Position numbers and translations under genes: made by a program. A stretch of DNA of 64,000 nt. Origin: Gammaproteobacteria bacterium. Lineage in GTDB: Bacteria > Pseudomonadota > Gammaproteobacteria > SZUA-229. This document shows, piece by piece, positions 30,507-39,956 of the stretch; position 1 is the stretch's first letter; each line of letters begins with the position of its first letter. Location of the stretch: assembly GCA_029882355.1 (NCBI GenBank), contig JAOUKV010000004.1, forward strand, positions 1 to 64,000, written 5' to 3'. The notes beneath the pieces were generated by a model. The model had not been told where the DNA came from. It made no database searches and saw only the letters and a program-made list of their open reading frames with translations.

Positions 30507-30767
30507 CTACTCGACAGATTCAGTTTTAGATTTTTCTGGTACTTTACATGGCTTCAAAAAATAACAGGTTGCCATGCAGTTAAAGACGCCAAACAACCAG
30601 AAAGTAAAAAAGCCAATAGTATAGGCTCCCAGACGACTTATATCGTAATCGATAAAGATGATACTGGGATCAAAGATGGTAAAAAACAGAATCGTCGCAA
30701 TACCGCCAGTGATGAAAGACGGCCATAGTATTGAAACGATTCTTTGTATTACGGGGACACTAGCCAT
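30507..30767 (-). CDS. Small membrane protein in the cbb3 oxidase cluster
   Basis: An 86-residue protein I do not recognise. It has two hydrophobic segments, about 12-37 (LWPSFITGGIATILFFTIF) and about 45-72 (GAYTIGFFTFWLFGVFNCMA), and a short hydrophilic tail ending KSKTESVE. Three cysteines lie near the end of the second helix and just after it. It sits between ccoP (58 bases away) and ccoG on the same strand, so a role in oxidase assembly is plausible but not shown. Confidence 0.75.
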   Translation of the reverse strand: MASVPVIQRIVSILWPSFITGGIATILFFTIFDPSIIFIDYDISRLGAYTIGFFTFWLFGVFNCMATCYFLKPCKVPEKSKTESVE

Positions 30768-30825
30768 AGCCTGATATTACACGATCCAGACTTTTTGGCT
30801 AGTGATATTTATTCCCATTCAATTC

Positions 30826-31737
30826 TCATTCGTTCTCGTTTGACAGGCTATATATATAAGCTGCCAATATGTGCACTTTTGCTTCACCAAGGAACTCGGC
30901 ATGGGCTGGCATACGGCCTTCACGTCCCATTGCAATCGTCTGTTTTATCGCTTTAGCTGAGCCACCATATAACCAGATATTGTCAGTAAGATTCGGCGCG
31001 CCCATTGCCTGAATACCTGTACCTTCAGGGGTATGACAAGCTACACAGAATACGTCGAACTTAGCTTTACCCTGTTCGGCAACATCCGCATCAATATCAC
31101 GTCCAGCTAGTTGCTGCACATATTCAGCAACTTGAGCTACACCTTCTGCACCACCCAAAGCACCTTCCCATGCGGGCATTGCGCCGGTTCGGCCGTACAT
31201 AATGGTGGTTTTAATAGTTTCAGGATCACCGCCATATAGCCAGTCATTATCACGTAAATTAGGGAAGCCTTTTGCACCACGCGCATCAGAACCATGACAC
31301 ACTGCACAATAGTTTACGTATAAACGCTCACCAGTTCGCATGGCATCTTTACTAGTCGCCAGTGCTGCCAAATCCTCATTAAGAAATTTGTCGTACAAAG
31401 GACCAAATTCAGCATCAGCCTTAGCGACCTCGGCCTCATACTCGCCAACTGAACTCCAGCCCAGAACGCCCTTATAACTACCTAAACCTGGGTACAATGC
31501 AAGATATACTGCACCAAATACGATAGTGATATAGAACATGTACAACCACCAGCGTGGCAACGGCGTGTTCAATTCCTGAAGATCTTCATCCCAAACGTGC
31601 CCAGTGGGTTTTGCTTCACCATCTTCTGGCAATTGAGCCTTGTTATTTATCTGAAGCAAATAAAGCATCCAGATGAATCCACCTACGACTATAGCGCTGA
31701 TAAACCAGCTCCAGAATTCGCTATTAAAGTCAGCCAT
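30826..31737 (-). CDS. ccoP: cbb3 cytochrome c oxidase subunit III, CcoP
   Basis: Membrane-anchored dihaem cytochrome c that feeds electrons to CcoO/CcoN. The 303-residue protein has two membrane helices (about 8-29 and 64-84) and two c-type haem sites, CAVCH (144-148) and CVACH (231-235), each with a downstream methionine ligand candidate (M187, M276 in MPAW and MPAH). It follows ccoQ after a short gap. The number of helices and haems is normal for CcoP. Confidence 0.98.
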   Translation of the reverse strand: MADFNSEFWSWFISAIVVGGFIWMLYLLQINNKAQLPEDGEAKPTGHVWDEDLQELNTPLPRWWLYMFYITIVFGAVYLALYPGLGSYKGVLGWSSVGEYEAEVAKADAEFGPLYDKFLNEDLAALATSKDAMRTGERLYVNYCAVCHGSDARGAKGFPNLRDNDWLYGGDPETIKTTIMYGRTGAMPAWEGALGGAEGVAQVAEYVQQLAGRDIDADVAEQGKAKFDVFCVACHTPEGTGIQAMGAPNLTDNIWLYGGSAKAIKQTIAMGREGRMPAHAEFLGEAKVHILAAYIYSLSNENE

Positions 31738-31745
31738 GATTACTC

Positions 31746-31907
31746 CTAATTTTTCTCATTATTACTAATTGGTTCGTCATCATCCATAGCCATACGTGCC
31801 GCTTTATCAAACTCGGCTTTACGACCACTTCCCCACGCCCATATTACGATGCCAACAAATATGACAAACGCAAGCACGGTCCAGATTATTTGTACGTTGG
31901 TGCTCAT
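31746..31907 (-). CDS. ccoQ: cbb3 oxidase subunit CcoQ
   Basis: A 53-residue protein read from the sequence: one membrane helix (about 7-26, including [15 protein letters not shown]) followed by a charged tail with the family element [16 protein letters not shown]. CcoQ stabilises the cbb3 complex. Its ATG overlaps the ccoO TGA by 4 bases (ATGA), and ccoP starts 8 bases after it stops. Confidence 0.93.
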   Translation of the reverse strand: MSTNVQIIWTVLAFVIFVGIVIWAWGSGRKAEFDKAARMAMDDDEPISNNEKN

Positions 31908-32515
31908 CGACGTACTTTAACTTTGGTACCCAAAGACTGTAGATACGCAATCAAAGCATCAAGTTCGGTCACATTTTCCAAAGTTGCTGGCGCATTGGCC
32001 ACATCATCTTCGGTATAAGGTGTACCTACTAACATTAACGCTCTCATTTTGTCCTGAATCAACGAACCATCTAACTGATTTTCATCCAACCAGGGGTAGC
32101 TAGGCATAATGGACTCAGGCACCACATCACGAGGATTGATCAAATGAGCTCGATGCCATTCATCAGAATAACGCTCACCAACACGATGCAGATCTGGACC
32201 AGTACGTTTAGAACCCCACAAAAATGGACGGTCATAAACGAATTCACTGGCAACAGAATAATGGCCATAGCGCTCAGTTTCTGCACGGAAAGGTCGAATC
32301 ATTTGCGAATGGCAGCCTACGCAGCCTTCACGAATATAAATATCACGACCTGATAATTGCAGTGCGGTATAAGGCTTTAAACCCTCAACCGGTTCTGTTG
32401 TTGATTTTTGAAAAAACAAGGGAACAATCTGTGCAAGACCACCCCAAAGAACAACAACAATTGAAAGTACAATCAGGAGACCGACTTTGGTTTCTACTTT
32501 GTCCTGTAACGTCAT
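31904..32515 (-). CDS. ccoO: cbb3 cytochrome c oxidase subunit II, CcoO
   Basis: Membrane-anchored monohaem cytochrome c of the cbb3 oxidase. The 203-residue protein has one N-terminal membrane helix (about 10-34), the haem site CVGCH (65-69) within [15 protein letters not shown], and the conserved [20 protein letters not shown] block containing the methionine ligand. It lies 11 bases after ccoN and overlaps ccoQ by 4. Confidence 0.98.
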   Translation of the reverse strand: MTLQDKVETKVGLLIVLSIVVVLWGGLAQIVPLFFQKSTTEPVEGLKPYTALQLSGRDIYIREGCVGCHSQMIRPFRAETERYGHYSVASEFVYDRPFLWGSKRTGPDLHRVGERYSDEWHRAHLINPRDVVPESIMPSYPWLDENQLDGSLIQDKMRALMLVGTPYTEDDVANAPATLENVTELDALIAYLQSLGTKVKVRR

Positions 32516-32526
32516 ATCTGCTTCTC

Positions 32527-33951
32527 CTAATGCGCTGCTGCTGGCGCAGGAATGGTTGCTACAACCGGCTGACGCTTAGCGATTGTTTTAAATACGTTGT
32601 AAGCCATGATAAACATACCGGACAGGAACAAAACACCACCCAGGAAGCGAACCACATAGAATGGATGCATAGCTTGAACACTTTCTACAAAGCTGTAGGT
32701 CAAGGTACCGTCGGTATTCACTGCACGCCACATCAAACCTTGCATCACACCCGAAATCCACATTGAGGTGATATATAGCACAACACCGATAGTGGCGATC
32801 CAGAAATGCGTTTCAATCAGTTTTTTACTGTGCATCTCTGCGCCAAATAAACGTGGAATCAAAAAGTAAATTGAACCGATACTAATGAATGCAACCCAAC
32901 CTAAAGCGCCTGAATGCACGTGACCTACTGTCCAGTCAGTGTAATGAGACAATGCATTCACCGTCTTAATCGCCATCATCGGACCTTCAAAGGTTGACAT
33001 GCCGTAGAAAGAAACTGAAACGATCATAAACTTAAGAATTGGATCGGTACGTAATTTGTCCCAGGCACCAGATAAAGTCATCATGCCGTTAATCATGCCA
33101 CCCCATGAAGGCGCCAGTAGAATCAATGAGAACACCATACCTAAAGACTGTGTCCAGTCAGGCAAAGCTGTGTAATGCAAATGGTGAGGACCAGCCCAAA
33201 TATAGGTAAATGACAAAGCCCAGAAATGCACTACAGACAAACGATAAGAATAAACCGGACGCTCAGCCTGCTTGGGCAGGAAGTAATACATGATACCAAG
33301 GAAGCCCGCTGTCAGGAAAAACCCAACTGCATTATGCCCATACCACCACTGAATCATGGCATCTTGCACACCGGCGTAAGCCGAATAAGATTTGAACAAT
33401 GAAACCGGTACAGCTGCACTATTAACAATATGCAAAATGGCAACGGTAATAATGAATGAGCCGAAGAACCAGTTTGCTACATAAATGTGTTTAACCTTGC
33501 GCGTGGCTACCGTACCAAAAAAGACAACCGCGTAACTCACCCAGACAATCGCAATAAGAATATCAATTGGCCATTCCAGCTCAGCATATTCTTTTGATGA
33601 AGTTATACCTAGCGGCAGCGTGATGGCGGCCAAAAGAATAATCGTTGTCCAACCCCAGAAAGTGAAAGCCGCCAACTTGGGAGCAAACAATCGAACATGA
33701 CAAGTTCGCTGCACAGCATAATAAGAAGTTGCAAATAATGCTGAACCACCAAAGGCAAAGACAACAGCATTAGTATGCAAAGGGCGCAGGCGACCGAAAG
33801 TCAACCAGGGCGTATCGAAATTCATTGCCGGCCAGGCCATCTGAGAAGCGATCAATACGCCAACAGTCATACCCACAATACCCCAGATAACCGTCATTAC
33901 GGCAAATTGTCTGACGACTGTGTAGTTATAGGTCATGGTTTCATCATTCAT
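32527..33951 (-). CDS. ccoN: cbb3 cytochrome c oxidase subunit I, CcoN
   Basis: Catalytic haem-copper subunit of the high-affinity oxidase, which reduces oxygen and pumps protons. The 474-residue protein has about 12 membrane helices and the histidine ligands expected for low-spin haem b, haem b3 and CuB, for example [20 protein letters not shown] with the cross-linked-Tyr region, AGPHHLHYT and [22 protein letters not shown] lies about 8 bases before the ATG. It heads ccoNOQP and has an FNR-type promoter upstream. Confidence 0.98.
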   Translation of the reverse strand: MNDETMTYNYTVVRQFAVMTVIWGIVGMTVGVLIASQMAWPAMNFDTPWLTFGRLRPLHTNAVVFAFGGSALFATSYYAVQRTCHVRLFAPKLAAFTFWGWTTIILLAAITLPLGITSSKEYAELEWPIDILIAIVWVSYAVVFFGTVATRKVKHIYVANWFFGSFIITVAILHIVNSAAVPVSLFKSYSAYAGVQDAMIQWWYGHNAVGFFLTAGFLGIMYYFLPKQAERPVYSYRLSVVHFWALSFTYIWAGPHHLHYTALPDWTQSLGMVFSLILLAPSWGGMINGMMTLSGAWDKLRTDPILKFMIVSVSFYGMSTFEGPMMAIKTVNALSHYTDWTVGHVHSGALGWVAFISIGSIYFLIPRLFGAEMHSKKLIETHFWIATIGVVLYITSMWISGVMQGLMWRAVNTDGTLTYSFVESVQAMHPFYVVRFLGGVLFLSGMFIMAYNVFKTIAKRQPVVATIPAPAAAH

Positions 33952-33997
33952 AGATGCATCCTTCTTTGTTCCTCAAGGGAACGGTTATTTTTTTAAA

Positions 33998-34040
33998 AGT
34001 ATATTAGAACAATCTAATTATTCTATATGATACAAAACAA
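33998..34040 (-). promoter_or_regulatory. FNR-dependent (class II) promoter of ccoNOQP, candidate
   Basis: On the minus strand TTGTTTTGTATCAT (34040-34027) matches the FNR site TTGAT-N4-ATCAA at 8 of 10 positions. A -10 TATACT (34003-33998, 5/6) is centred 33 bp downstream, the class II arrangement. The predicted start is near 33992, leaving a leader of about 40 bases. Confidence 0.55.
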
Positions 34041-34233
34041 CTAATCTACAAATTATGACTCTGAAACCATAACAATCTAAGAATTAGTCACCATCAAATA
34101 TTCTTATTCAAATGTTTCTGAATCATAAATCGCGCACTTGATTAAGCCGCGAATGATTCAACCATACAATTAGAATGATTTCAAAAAGAAACCACTAAAA
34201 ACTACGGTTATTTTTTATTTTATTTACGAAAAA
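34041..34233. other. AT-rich spacer between the ccoN and hemN promoters
   Basis: This stretch lies between the two divergent FNR-type promoters, inside a 413-base gene-free gap. I see no open frame, RNA gene or strong repeat in it. A weaker FNR-like sequence (8/10) at 34084-34097 lacks a properly spaced -10. Confidence 0.4.
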
Positions 34234-34276
34234 TTGATTTAAACCAAGAAAAGCCAAATCTATTGAGAATGATAAT
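34234..34276 (+). promoter_or_regulatory. FNR-dependent (class II) promoter of hemN
   Basis: TTGATTTAAACCAA (34234-34247) matches the FNR site at 9 of 10 positions. A -10 GATAAT (34271-34276, 5/6) is centred 33 bp downstream, as in class II FNR promoters where the site is centred near -41.5. The predicted start is about 34283. Confidence 0.7.
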
Positions 34277-34364
34277 CAAAGAACATTAACATCACTTGAT
34301 ACAAGTCACGCTGCAACAAAAACACCCCCCGTAGAATTGTCCGACCAAGAACTAACGGATTTAT

Positions 34365-35756
34365 ATGAACAATCAAGTCATCTTCGACAAAGATTTGATC
34401 AGTCGCTACGATTGTTCGGGTCCTCGATATACATCTTACCCGACGGCCGTGCAGTTCAGCACCGATTACGGTACTGAGGATTACTGCGGATGGGTAGATC
34501 ACAGCAACAATGACCCCATACCCACTGCTTTATCTCTTTATCTGCATATCCCTTTTTGTGACACTATTTGTTACTACTGCGGCTGCAGCAAAATCGTCAC
34601 TAAAGATAAGGACAAGGCACCTGCCTATATCGACCTGCTCAAGAAAGAAATTGCTTTACAGGGCGCCTTATTCGATAAGGACCGTATCGTTAGCCAGATA
34701 CACTGGGGCGGGGGCACACCCACCTTTCTTGACGACGAAACAATCCGTGACGTTTTCAATACTTTAAAGCAACACTTTAATGTTCCTGAAGGTGATGAGG
34801 GTGAGTTTGGCATTGAAGTTGACCCGCGCACGGTTGATGAAAACAGAATTGCTCAGTTGCGCAACATCGGCTTTAACCGCATTAGCTTTGGCGTGCAGGA
34901 TTTCGACCCCGATGTACAAGAAGCCGTCAACCGCATTCACACAAAGGAACAAATCATTGGAGTGATCAATGCCGCTCGCAAAAACAATTTCCACTCTATA
35001 AACATAGACTTAATGTACGGCTTGCCTAAGCAGACATTAGCTAGCTTTGAACAAACCATCCAAACAACCATTGATGCCAGTCCGGATCGCATTGCAGTTT
35101 ATAACTATGCGCATATGCCAGACATGTTCAAACCGCAGCGCCGTATTAACGAAGACGAACTACCTAGTGCGGCAGAAAAATTAAAAATCCTGCAAATGAC
35201 CATTGAGAAATTACAACAGGCGGGATACGCCTACATAGGCATGGATCACTTTGCCAAGCAGTCTGATGCCCTAACCAAAGCACAACAGCAAGGCACGCTA
35301 CACAGAAATTTCCAGGGTTATTCCACCCATGCTGATTGCGACATTGTCGCCATGGGTATCACTGCTATCAGTAGCATTGGCGATAACTATTCGCAAAACG
35401 TCAGAACCATTGAAGACTACAAGACATTTATTGAACAGGGAAAAATCCCCGTTTTCAGAGGCATAGAACTGGAAGCTGATGATATTCTACGGCGAGAAAT
35501 CATCAATCAACTAATGTGTAATAACAAACTAGATATAGAGCAGCTGGAACAAAGATGGGGCATTGAATTCGAAAAATACTTCGATACCGCATGGCCTGCT
35601 TTACAAACCATGGCCCAAGACGGCCTGATTGTTATAGACAAACAACATATTGAAGTCACCGCATCTGGCCGTTTGCTGGCACGTACCATCAGCATGGAAT
35701 TTGACCGTTACTTAAAGAAAGACCTGCTCAAACGGCAATTTTCAAAAGTAATCTAA
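34365..35756 (+). CDS. hemN: Oxygen-independent coproporphyrinogen III oxidase HemN
   Basis: Radical-SAM enzyme that makes protoporphyrinogen IX without oxygen. The 463-residue protein has the 4Fe-4S/SAM motif C65-x3-C69-x2-C72 followed by a further cysteine (FCDTICYYCGC), the GGGTPTFLDDE segment, the NIDLMYGLPKQT block and the C-terminal HemN domain. The extra CGC and length distinguish true HemN from HemW-like proteins. Its stop overlaps that of fnr on the opposite strand. An FNR-type promoter lies upstream, fitting low-oxygen induction. Confidence 0.97.
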   Translation: MNNQVIFDKDLISRYDCSGPRYTSYPTAVQFSTDYGTEDYCGWVDHSNNDPIPTALSLYLHIPFCDTICYYCGCSKIVTKDKDKAPAYIDLLKKEIALQGALFDKDRIVSQIHWGGGTPTFLDDETIRDVFNTLKQHFNVPEGDEGEFGIEVDPRTVDENRIAQLRNIGFNRISFGVQDFDPDVQEAVNRIHTKEQIIGVINAARKNNFHSINIDLMYGLPKQTLASFEQTIQTTIDASPDRIAVYNYAHMPDMFKPQRRINEDELPSAAEKLKILQMTIEKLQQAGYAYIGMDHFAKQSDALTKAQQQGTLHRNFQGYSTHADCDIVAMGITAISSIGDNYSQNVRTIEDYKTFIEQGKIPVFRGIELEADDILRREIINQLMCNNKLDIEQLEQRWGIEFEKYFDTAWPALQTMAQDGLIVIDKQHIEVTASGRLLARTISMEFDRYLKKDLLKRQFSKVI

Positions 35757-36523
35757 CCCTTAAGCCCTTTTTTTTCCTTAGCACCTTCACTCTCACCGAC
35801 AATGACTTTTAATCTGTGAAGATCAAGAATACCAATACGACGTCGATCAACTTTGATAATGCCCGCTTCCTGATACTGAGCAAACAAACGACTCACCGTT
35901 TCCACAGCAAGCCCCAGATAATTCGCAATATCCTGCCGAGGCATACTCAAAACAAATTCAGTGGCCTTCCAGTGGCGCTCTTCCATACGACGGGAAATAC
36001 TCAGAAGGAAAGTAGCAATTTTTTCCTCAGCACTCATCTTACCCAGCATCAACAACATTTTATGTTCTTCGGTGACTTCCTTACCCATAATGCGGCGCAT
36101 TTGATGCTGCAAGCCTGGAAGCGTAGTACATAGATTTTCCAGTTTATTCATGGGAATAGCACAAACACTAGTGGTTTCCAAAGAGATAGCCGTACAGGTG
36201 TGACTGCCATCCATAAAGCCATCCACTCCCACTAATTCACCGGGCAAATGAAAACCAACAATCTGCTCATCACCATTAGGGCTTTCAACCAACGTTTTCA
36301 CGCTACCCGAGCGCACTGCATAAATGGCACGTGAAGCATCACCCTCACGATACAAATGATCATTCTTCTGCAAAGGCTTGCGTTGTTCTACGACAGCATC
36401 CAGCTGGCTCATATCTTCCGGATTCATTCCATGAGGGAAACATAGCTCATTTAAATTACACTGACCACAGGAAACCTTGAGTCGTTCAAATGTCACTAAT
36501 TGCGGTTTATTTACATCAGTCAT
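35753..36523 (-). CDS. fnr: FNR/Anr-type oxygen-sensing transcription regulator
   Basis: Crp-family regulator that binds DNA as a dimer when its 4Fe-4S cluster is intact, that is without oxygen. The 256-residue protein has the four cluster cysteines at C19, C22, C28 and C121, aligned with C20, C23, C29 and C122 of Escherichia coli FNR. A cyclic-nucleotide-type domain is followed by the dimer helix and a helix-turn-helix DIANYLGLAVETVSRLFAQY; the E-x2-SR recognition residues specify TTGAT half-sites. The C-terminal tail is slightly longer and lysine-rich. It is convergent with hemN and divergent from ccoI. Confidence 0.95.
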   Translation of the reverse strand: MTDVNKPQLVTFERLKVSCGQCNLNELCFPHGMNPEDMSQLDAVVEQRKPLQKNDHLYREGDASRAIYAVRSGSVKTLVESPNGDEQIVGFHLPGELVGVDGFMDGSHTCTAISLETTSVCAIPMNKLENLCTTLPGLQHQMRRIMGKEVTEEHKMLLMLGKMSAEEKIATFLLSISRRMEERHWKATEFVLSMPRQDIANYLGLAVETVSRLFAQYQEAGIIKVDRRRIGILDLHRLKVIVGESEGAKEKKGLKG

Positions 36524-36691
36524 ATTTTTTTACTTAATCTCAAGGCTTTAATGAATCCAGATTAGTTGTGCTTGTACACTTCATATAAACTGCGAATATA
36601 GAACACAAACCGCAAACATATGATCCATTGTGTAATTAAAGCACCCTTTGCACACTTTTAGAACCTAAAGCGAAAAAAATAAATTGAACTA

Positions 36692-39172
36692 ATGAAACAA
36701 GAACAGCCCATAAAACCCTGTTTCCACTGCGGATTACCCGTAGCAAAACAGCTTGATATTCATGTAAATATCAATGGCAAAAGTGAAGCCATGTGCTGCT
36801 ACGGCTGCCAGGCAGTGGCCCAATCCATCGTCAATAGCGGTATGGAAGACTTCTATAAATTCAGGACTGAACCATCACTCAGGCCCGAAGAAATCGTCCC
36901 CGAATTTTTGCATCAGCTCAAAGCCTACGATAATCCGCAGGTACAAAAACACTTTGTCTCCGATGGTAGCGAGCAAGTTCGCGAAGTTTCTCTCATCCTC
37001 GAGGGTATCGTCTGTGCCGCCTGTATCTGGCTTAATGAGCAACATTTAAACGCTCTGCCCGGAGTGATCAGCGCCAACATCAATTATTCCAATAACCGCG
37101 CCAGAGTCCGATGGGATAATAATCGCATCACACTCAGTGAAATTCTCGAATCTATCACTCGCATCGGTTACTTAGCCCACCCTTATAATCCCGACCGCCA
37201 GCAAGCCCTTATTGAAAAAGAAAAAAAGCAGCAGCTGCGCCGCATTGGTATCGCCGGTGTACTGGGCATGCAAATTATGATCCTGGCAGTGGCCATGTAC
37301 ACTGGCGAATGGTGGGGCATGGAAGAAGGTTTCAAACAGATGTTCCGCTGGGTTAGCCTGGCCGTCACCACACCGCTGTTGCTATTTGCCTCTACTCCCT
37401 TCTTTAGCGCTGCACTGCGCGATCTTAAAAATAAACGTGTTGGTATGGATGTGCCAGTTGCGCTTGGCATTGGCATTGCCTTCACCGCCAGTCTCATGCA
37501 CACAATACAAGGTAGCGGCGAAGTCTATTTTGATTCGGTCGCCATGTTCACTTTCTTTTTATTATCAGCACGTTACTTCGAATCTGGCGCACGTAAACGT
37601 ACCGCTGAAGCCACTGAAGCCCTGCTCAGCTTACAGCCAGCTATCGCGACAAAACTCATCGTCGATGACAACGGTGTTTACGATCAACAGAATCAGACCT
37701 GCATTTCCGTAGCCGAACTCGGTATTGGTGATTACGTACTGGTCAGGCCCGGGGAACACATCCCGGCTGATGGCAGGATAGTCGAAGGTACATCAGGTAT
37801 TAATGAATCTTTGATCACAGGGGAAAGTTTACCCGTCACCAAAACCATCGGCGACGAAACGGTCGGAGGCAGCACCAACACCGAAAACCCGCTGGTGATC
37901 AAAATTGACAAAATCGGCGATGATACTGTACTGGCTTCCATTCATCGCCTGCTCGATGAAGCACAAAATAGAAAACCGGCGATTGCAAAAATAGCCGATC
38001 GCATTGCCTCAAAATTCGTCAGCATCATTTTATTATTAGCCAGCGGTGTCGCTATTTACTGGTATCAAGTCGACCCCGAACACTGGGTCGCCATCACGGT
38101 TGCCACACTGGTCGTCACCTGCCCCTGCGCATTGTCGCTGGCAACGCCCGCAGCACTTACCGCTGCCAGCGGCCAACTCGCCAAACTGGGTCTATTACCC
38201 AACAGCGCAACAGCGCTGGAAACATTGAGCAAGGCCAGCGATTTTGTTTTTGACAAAACCGGCACGCTAACGCAGGGCAATATCCATATGGTCAAAGCCG
38301 TGTTACTGGATGACAGCCCCATCGAACATCATCTTCAAATTGCCGCTGCACTGGAAGCAAGCTCAGAACATCCAGTCGCCAAAAGCCTGATTCAAGCTGC
38401 CAACGAAACCACCAACAGTGGCGAACAGATCAAAGTCAGCCAGCTCGATAACAAAGCCGGCTCAGGTGTTAACGGCATTATCGATGGTACACATTGGCAT
38501 CTCGGCAACATCAACTACATTAATCAGCTTTGTGAACAAGGCGTTCCAGTTTCATTGCTGGAAAAAAATCAAATTAATGAAATGACTTTGGTTGCACTGG
38601 CCACCGATAAAAAAATATTTGCCATCTTTGCTTTCGATGATGAACTCCGAGCAGAAGCTCCCGCTCTCATCCAGCAATTAAAACAACAAAACAAAATCAT
38701 CACCCTGATGACCGGTGACCACGAAGCCAACGCATTACGTATCGCAAAAATAGTCGGCATCGAAAACGTTTACGCAGACATGAAACCCGCCGACAAACTC
38801 GCGCAGGTACAAAAAATGCAACAGAGCGGTGCCATCGTCGCCATGACCGGAGACGGCATCAATGATGCACCAGTACTTGCCGGTGCTGACGTCTCCATCG
38901 CCATGGGCAGTGGCACACAACTCGCTGCTGCTCACGCTGATTTAATCCTGCTATCCAATCACGTCGAACACCTGTACACCGGTTATCAGATTTCAAGGCA
39001 AACACTAAAAATTATTAAACAAAACCTGACATGGGCTTTCGGCTACAATCTACTCGCTGTACCCGCCGCCGCCACTGGTCATGTAGACCCCTGGATGGCT
39101 GCCATCGGCATGTCTGCCAGCTCGCTATTTGTAGTACTAAATGCGTTACGTTTAACAAAAACAACCAAGTAA
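36692..39172 (+). CDS. ccoI: Copper-translocating P-type ATPase CcoI (FixI)
   Basis: Slow-turnover copper exporter that supplies copper for cbb3 oxidase assembly. The 826-residue protein has an N-terminal cysteine-rich metal-binding region (CFHCGLPV near residue 10, CCYGCQAV near 35), a heavy-metal-associated domain with GIVCAACIW, eight predicted helices, the transport motif TCPCALSLATP, the phosphorylation site DKTGTLT, and GDGINDAPVLAGAD. It is followed 7 bases later by ccoS and is divergent from fnr across a 168-base gap where I see no FNR site. Confidence 0.97.
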   Translation: MKQEQPIKPCFHCGLPVAKQLDIHVNINGKSEAMCCYGCQAVAQSIVNSGMEDFYKFRTEPSLRPEEIVPEFLHQLKAYDNPQVQKHFVSDGSEQVREVSLILEGIVCAACIWLNEQHLNALPGVISANINYSNNRARVRWDNNRITLSEILESITRIGYLAHPYNPDRQQALIEKEKKQQLRRIGIAGVLGMQIMILAVAMYTGEWWGMEEGFKQMFRWVSLAVTTPLLLFASTPFFSAALRDLKNKRVGMDVPVALGIGIAFTASLMHTIQGSGEVYFDSVAMFTFFLLSARYFESGARKRTAEATEALLSLQPAIATKLIVDDNGVYDQQNQTCISVAELGIGDYVLVRPGEHIPADGRIVEGTSGINESLITGESLPVTKTIGDETVGGSTNTENPLVIKIDKIGDDTVLASIHRLLDEAQNRKPAIAKIADRIASKFVSIILLLASGVAIYWYQVDPEHWVAITVATLVVTCPCALSLATPAALTAASGQLAKLGLLPNSATALETLSKASDFVFDKTGTLTQGNIHMVKAVLLDDSPIEHHLQIAAALEASSEHPVAKSLIQAANETTNSGEQIKVSQLDNKAGSGVNGIIDGTHWHLGNINYINQLCEQGVPVSLLEKNQINEMTLVALATDKKIFAIFAFDDELRAEAPALIQQLKQQNKIITLMTGDHEANALRIAKIVGIENVYADMKPADKLAQVQKMQQSGAIVAMTGDGINDAPVLAGADVSIAMGSGTQLAAAHADLILLSNHVEHLYTGYQISRQTLKIIKQNLTWAFGYNLLAVPAAATGHVDPWMAAIGMSASSLFVVLNALRLTKTTK

Positions 39173-39179
39173 AAACTCT

Positions 39180-39365
39180 ATGGAATCGCTCTATCTTTTA
39201 GTCCCCCTCGCTCTATTAATAGCCGCCGGAATAGTCTGGGTTTTTTTATGGGCAGTGAAATCCGATCAGTTCGATGACCTCGAAGGACCGGCACATCGAA
39301 TCATTATGGATGACGATGATAAGGTAAAAGAAAAAACAGACAACGAATCTTCAGATAACAAATAG
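39180..39365 (+). CDS. ccoS: cbb3 oxidase maturation protein CcoS
   Basis: A 61-residue protein with one membrane helix (about 5-26) followed by the family signature FLWAVKSDQFDDLEGPAHRI and an acidic tail. CcoS is needed for cofactor insertion into CcoN in related bacteria. It lies 7 bases after ccoI, and its TAG shares a base with the GTG start of the next gene. Confidence 0.95.
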   Translation: MESLYLLVPLALLIAAGIVWVFLWAVKSDQFDDLEGPAHRIIMDDDDKVKEKTDNESSDNK

Positions 39366-39916
39366 TGAACGCTTTCACTTCCAATGCTTCGCTGGTAATT
39401 TATCCAACGAATCCAAACTGGATACCCGACAAACCAGAAGCATTAATAAAAACTTTACAGCAAACAGGACTCACCGGTGAGCCTTTGAACAAAAATGAAA
39501 ATAGTTACCTGGTCGGTGAATATTTTTTAGATCATATCAGTTTTATGGGTTGCTCACCCAACATCAAATTAGAAAATGAAAACGATGATGGCACGTTTAC
39601 TTTTATACGTATAACCACCACAGAAAATATCACTGCATTAACCGGCAAACACGGCTTCGCTCCGCATTGTCCACAATGCAAAAAACCAGAAAAAAACTGG
39701 CGCGTACTTTTAAAAGACAATCAATTGGTTTGTAGTCATTGCCAACAAATATCAGATGCATGGTTATATAACTGGCGCAAGTCAGCTGGTTTTGGAAGAT
39801 GCTTTATTGAGATCACAGATATTTATCCGAAGGAAGCGATTCCTCAATCTTCTGTTTTAGAATTATTAGAGAAACGATTTCAGATTCCCTGGAGTTATTT
39901 CTTTTATCATGCCTAA
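39365..39916 (+). CDS. Uncharacterised zinc-ribbon protein coupled to ccoS
   Basis: A 183-residue soluble protein that I cannot name. It starts at a GTG overlapping the ccoS stop by one base, which suggests coupled translation. Residues 102-126 form a zinc-ribbon pattern, C102-P-Q-C105 and C123-S-H-C126; the N-terminal 95 residues are beta/alpha-like with no signal peptide. It closes the ccoI-ccoS operon. A metal- or copper-related role is a guess from context only. Confidence 0.75.
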   Translation: MNAFTSNASLVIYPTNPNWIPDKPEALIKTLQQTGLTGEPLNKNENSYLVGEYFLDHISFMGCSPNIKLENENDDGTFTFIRITTTENITALTGKHGFAPHCPQCKKPEKNWRVLLKDNQLVCSHCQQISDAWLYNWRKSAGFGRCFIEITDIYPKEAIPQSSVLELLEKRFQIPWSYFFYHA

Positions 39917-39956
39917 GCGGTGAAAACATAAGATGATTTTTTATGCCTGCCTACGT

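Noticed and set aside
32224..32766. Plus-strand open frame of 180 codons opposite ccoO/ccoN
   Set aside because: The cco genes on the minus strand are unmistakable and overlapping; this frame has no protein-like features.
34084..34097. Another FNR-like site (8/10) upstream of ccoN
   Set aside because: The nearest -10 hexamer is centred 36 bp away, 3 bp off the geometry shared by the other two; the site at 34027-34040 fits better.
34265..34283. Fur-box-like sequence before hemN (about 13 of 19 matches)
   Set aside because: Its core GATAAT is better explained as the -10 hexamer at the class II distance from the FNR site, and only one half of the Fur dyad matches.
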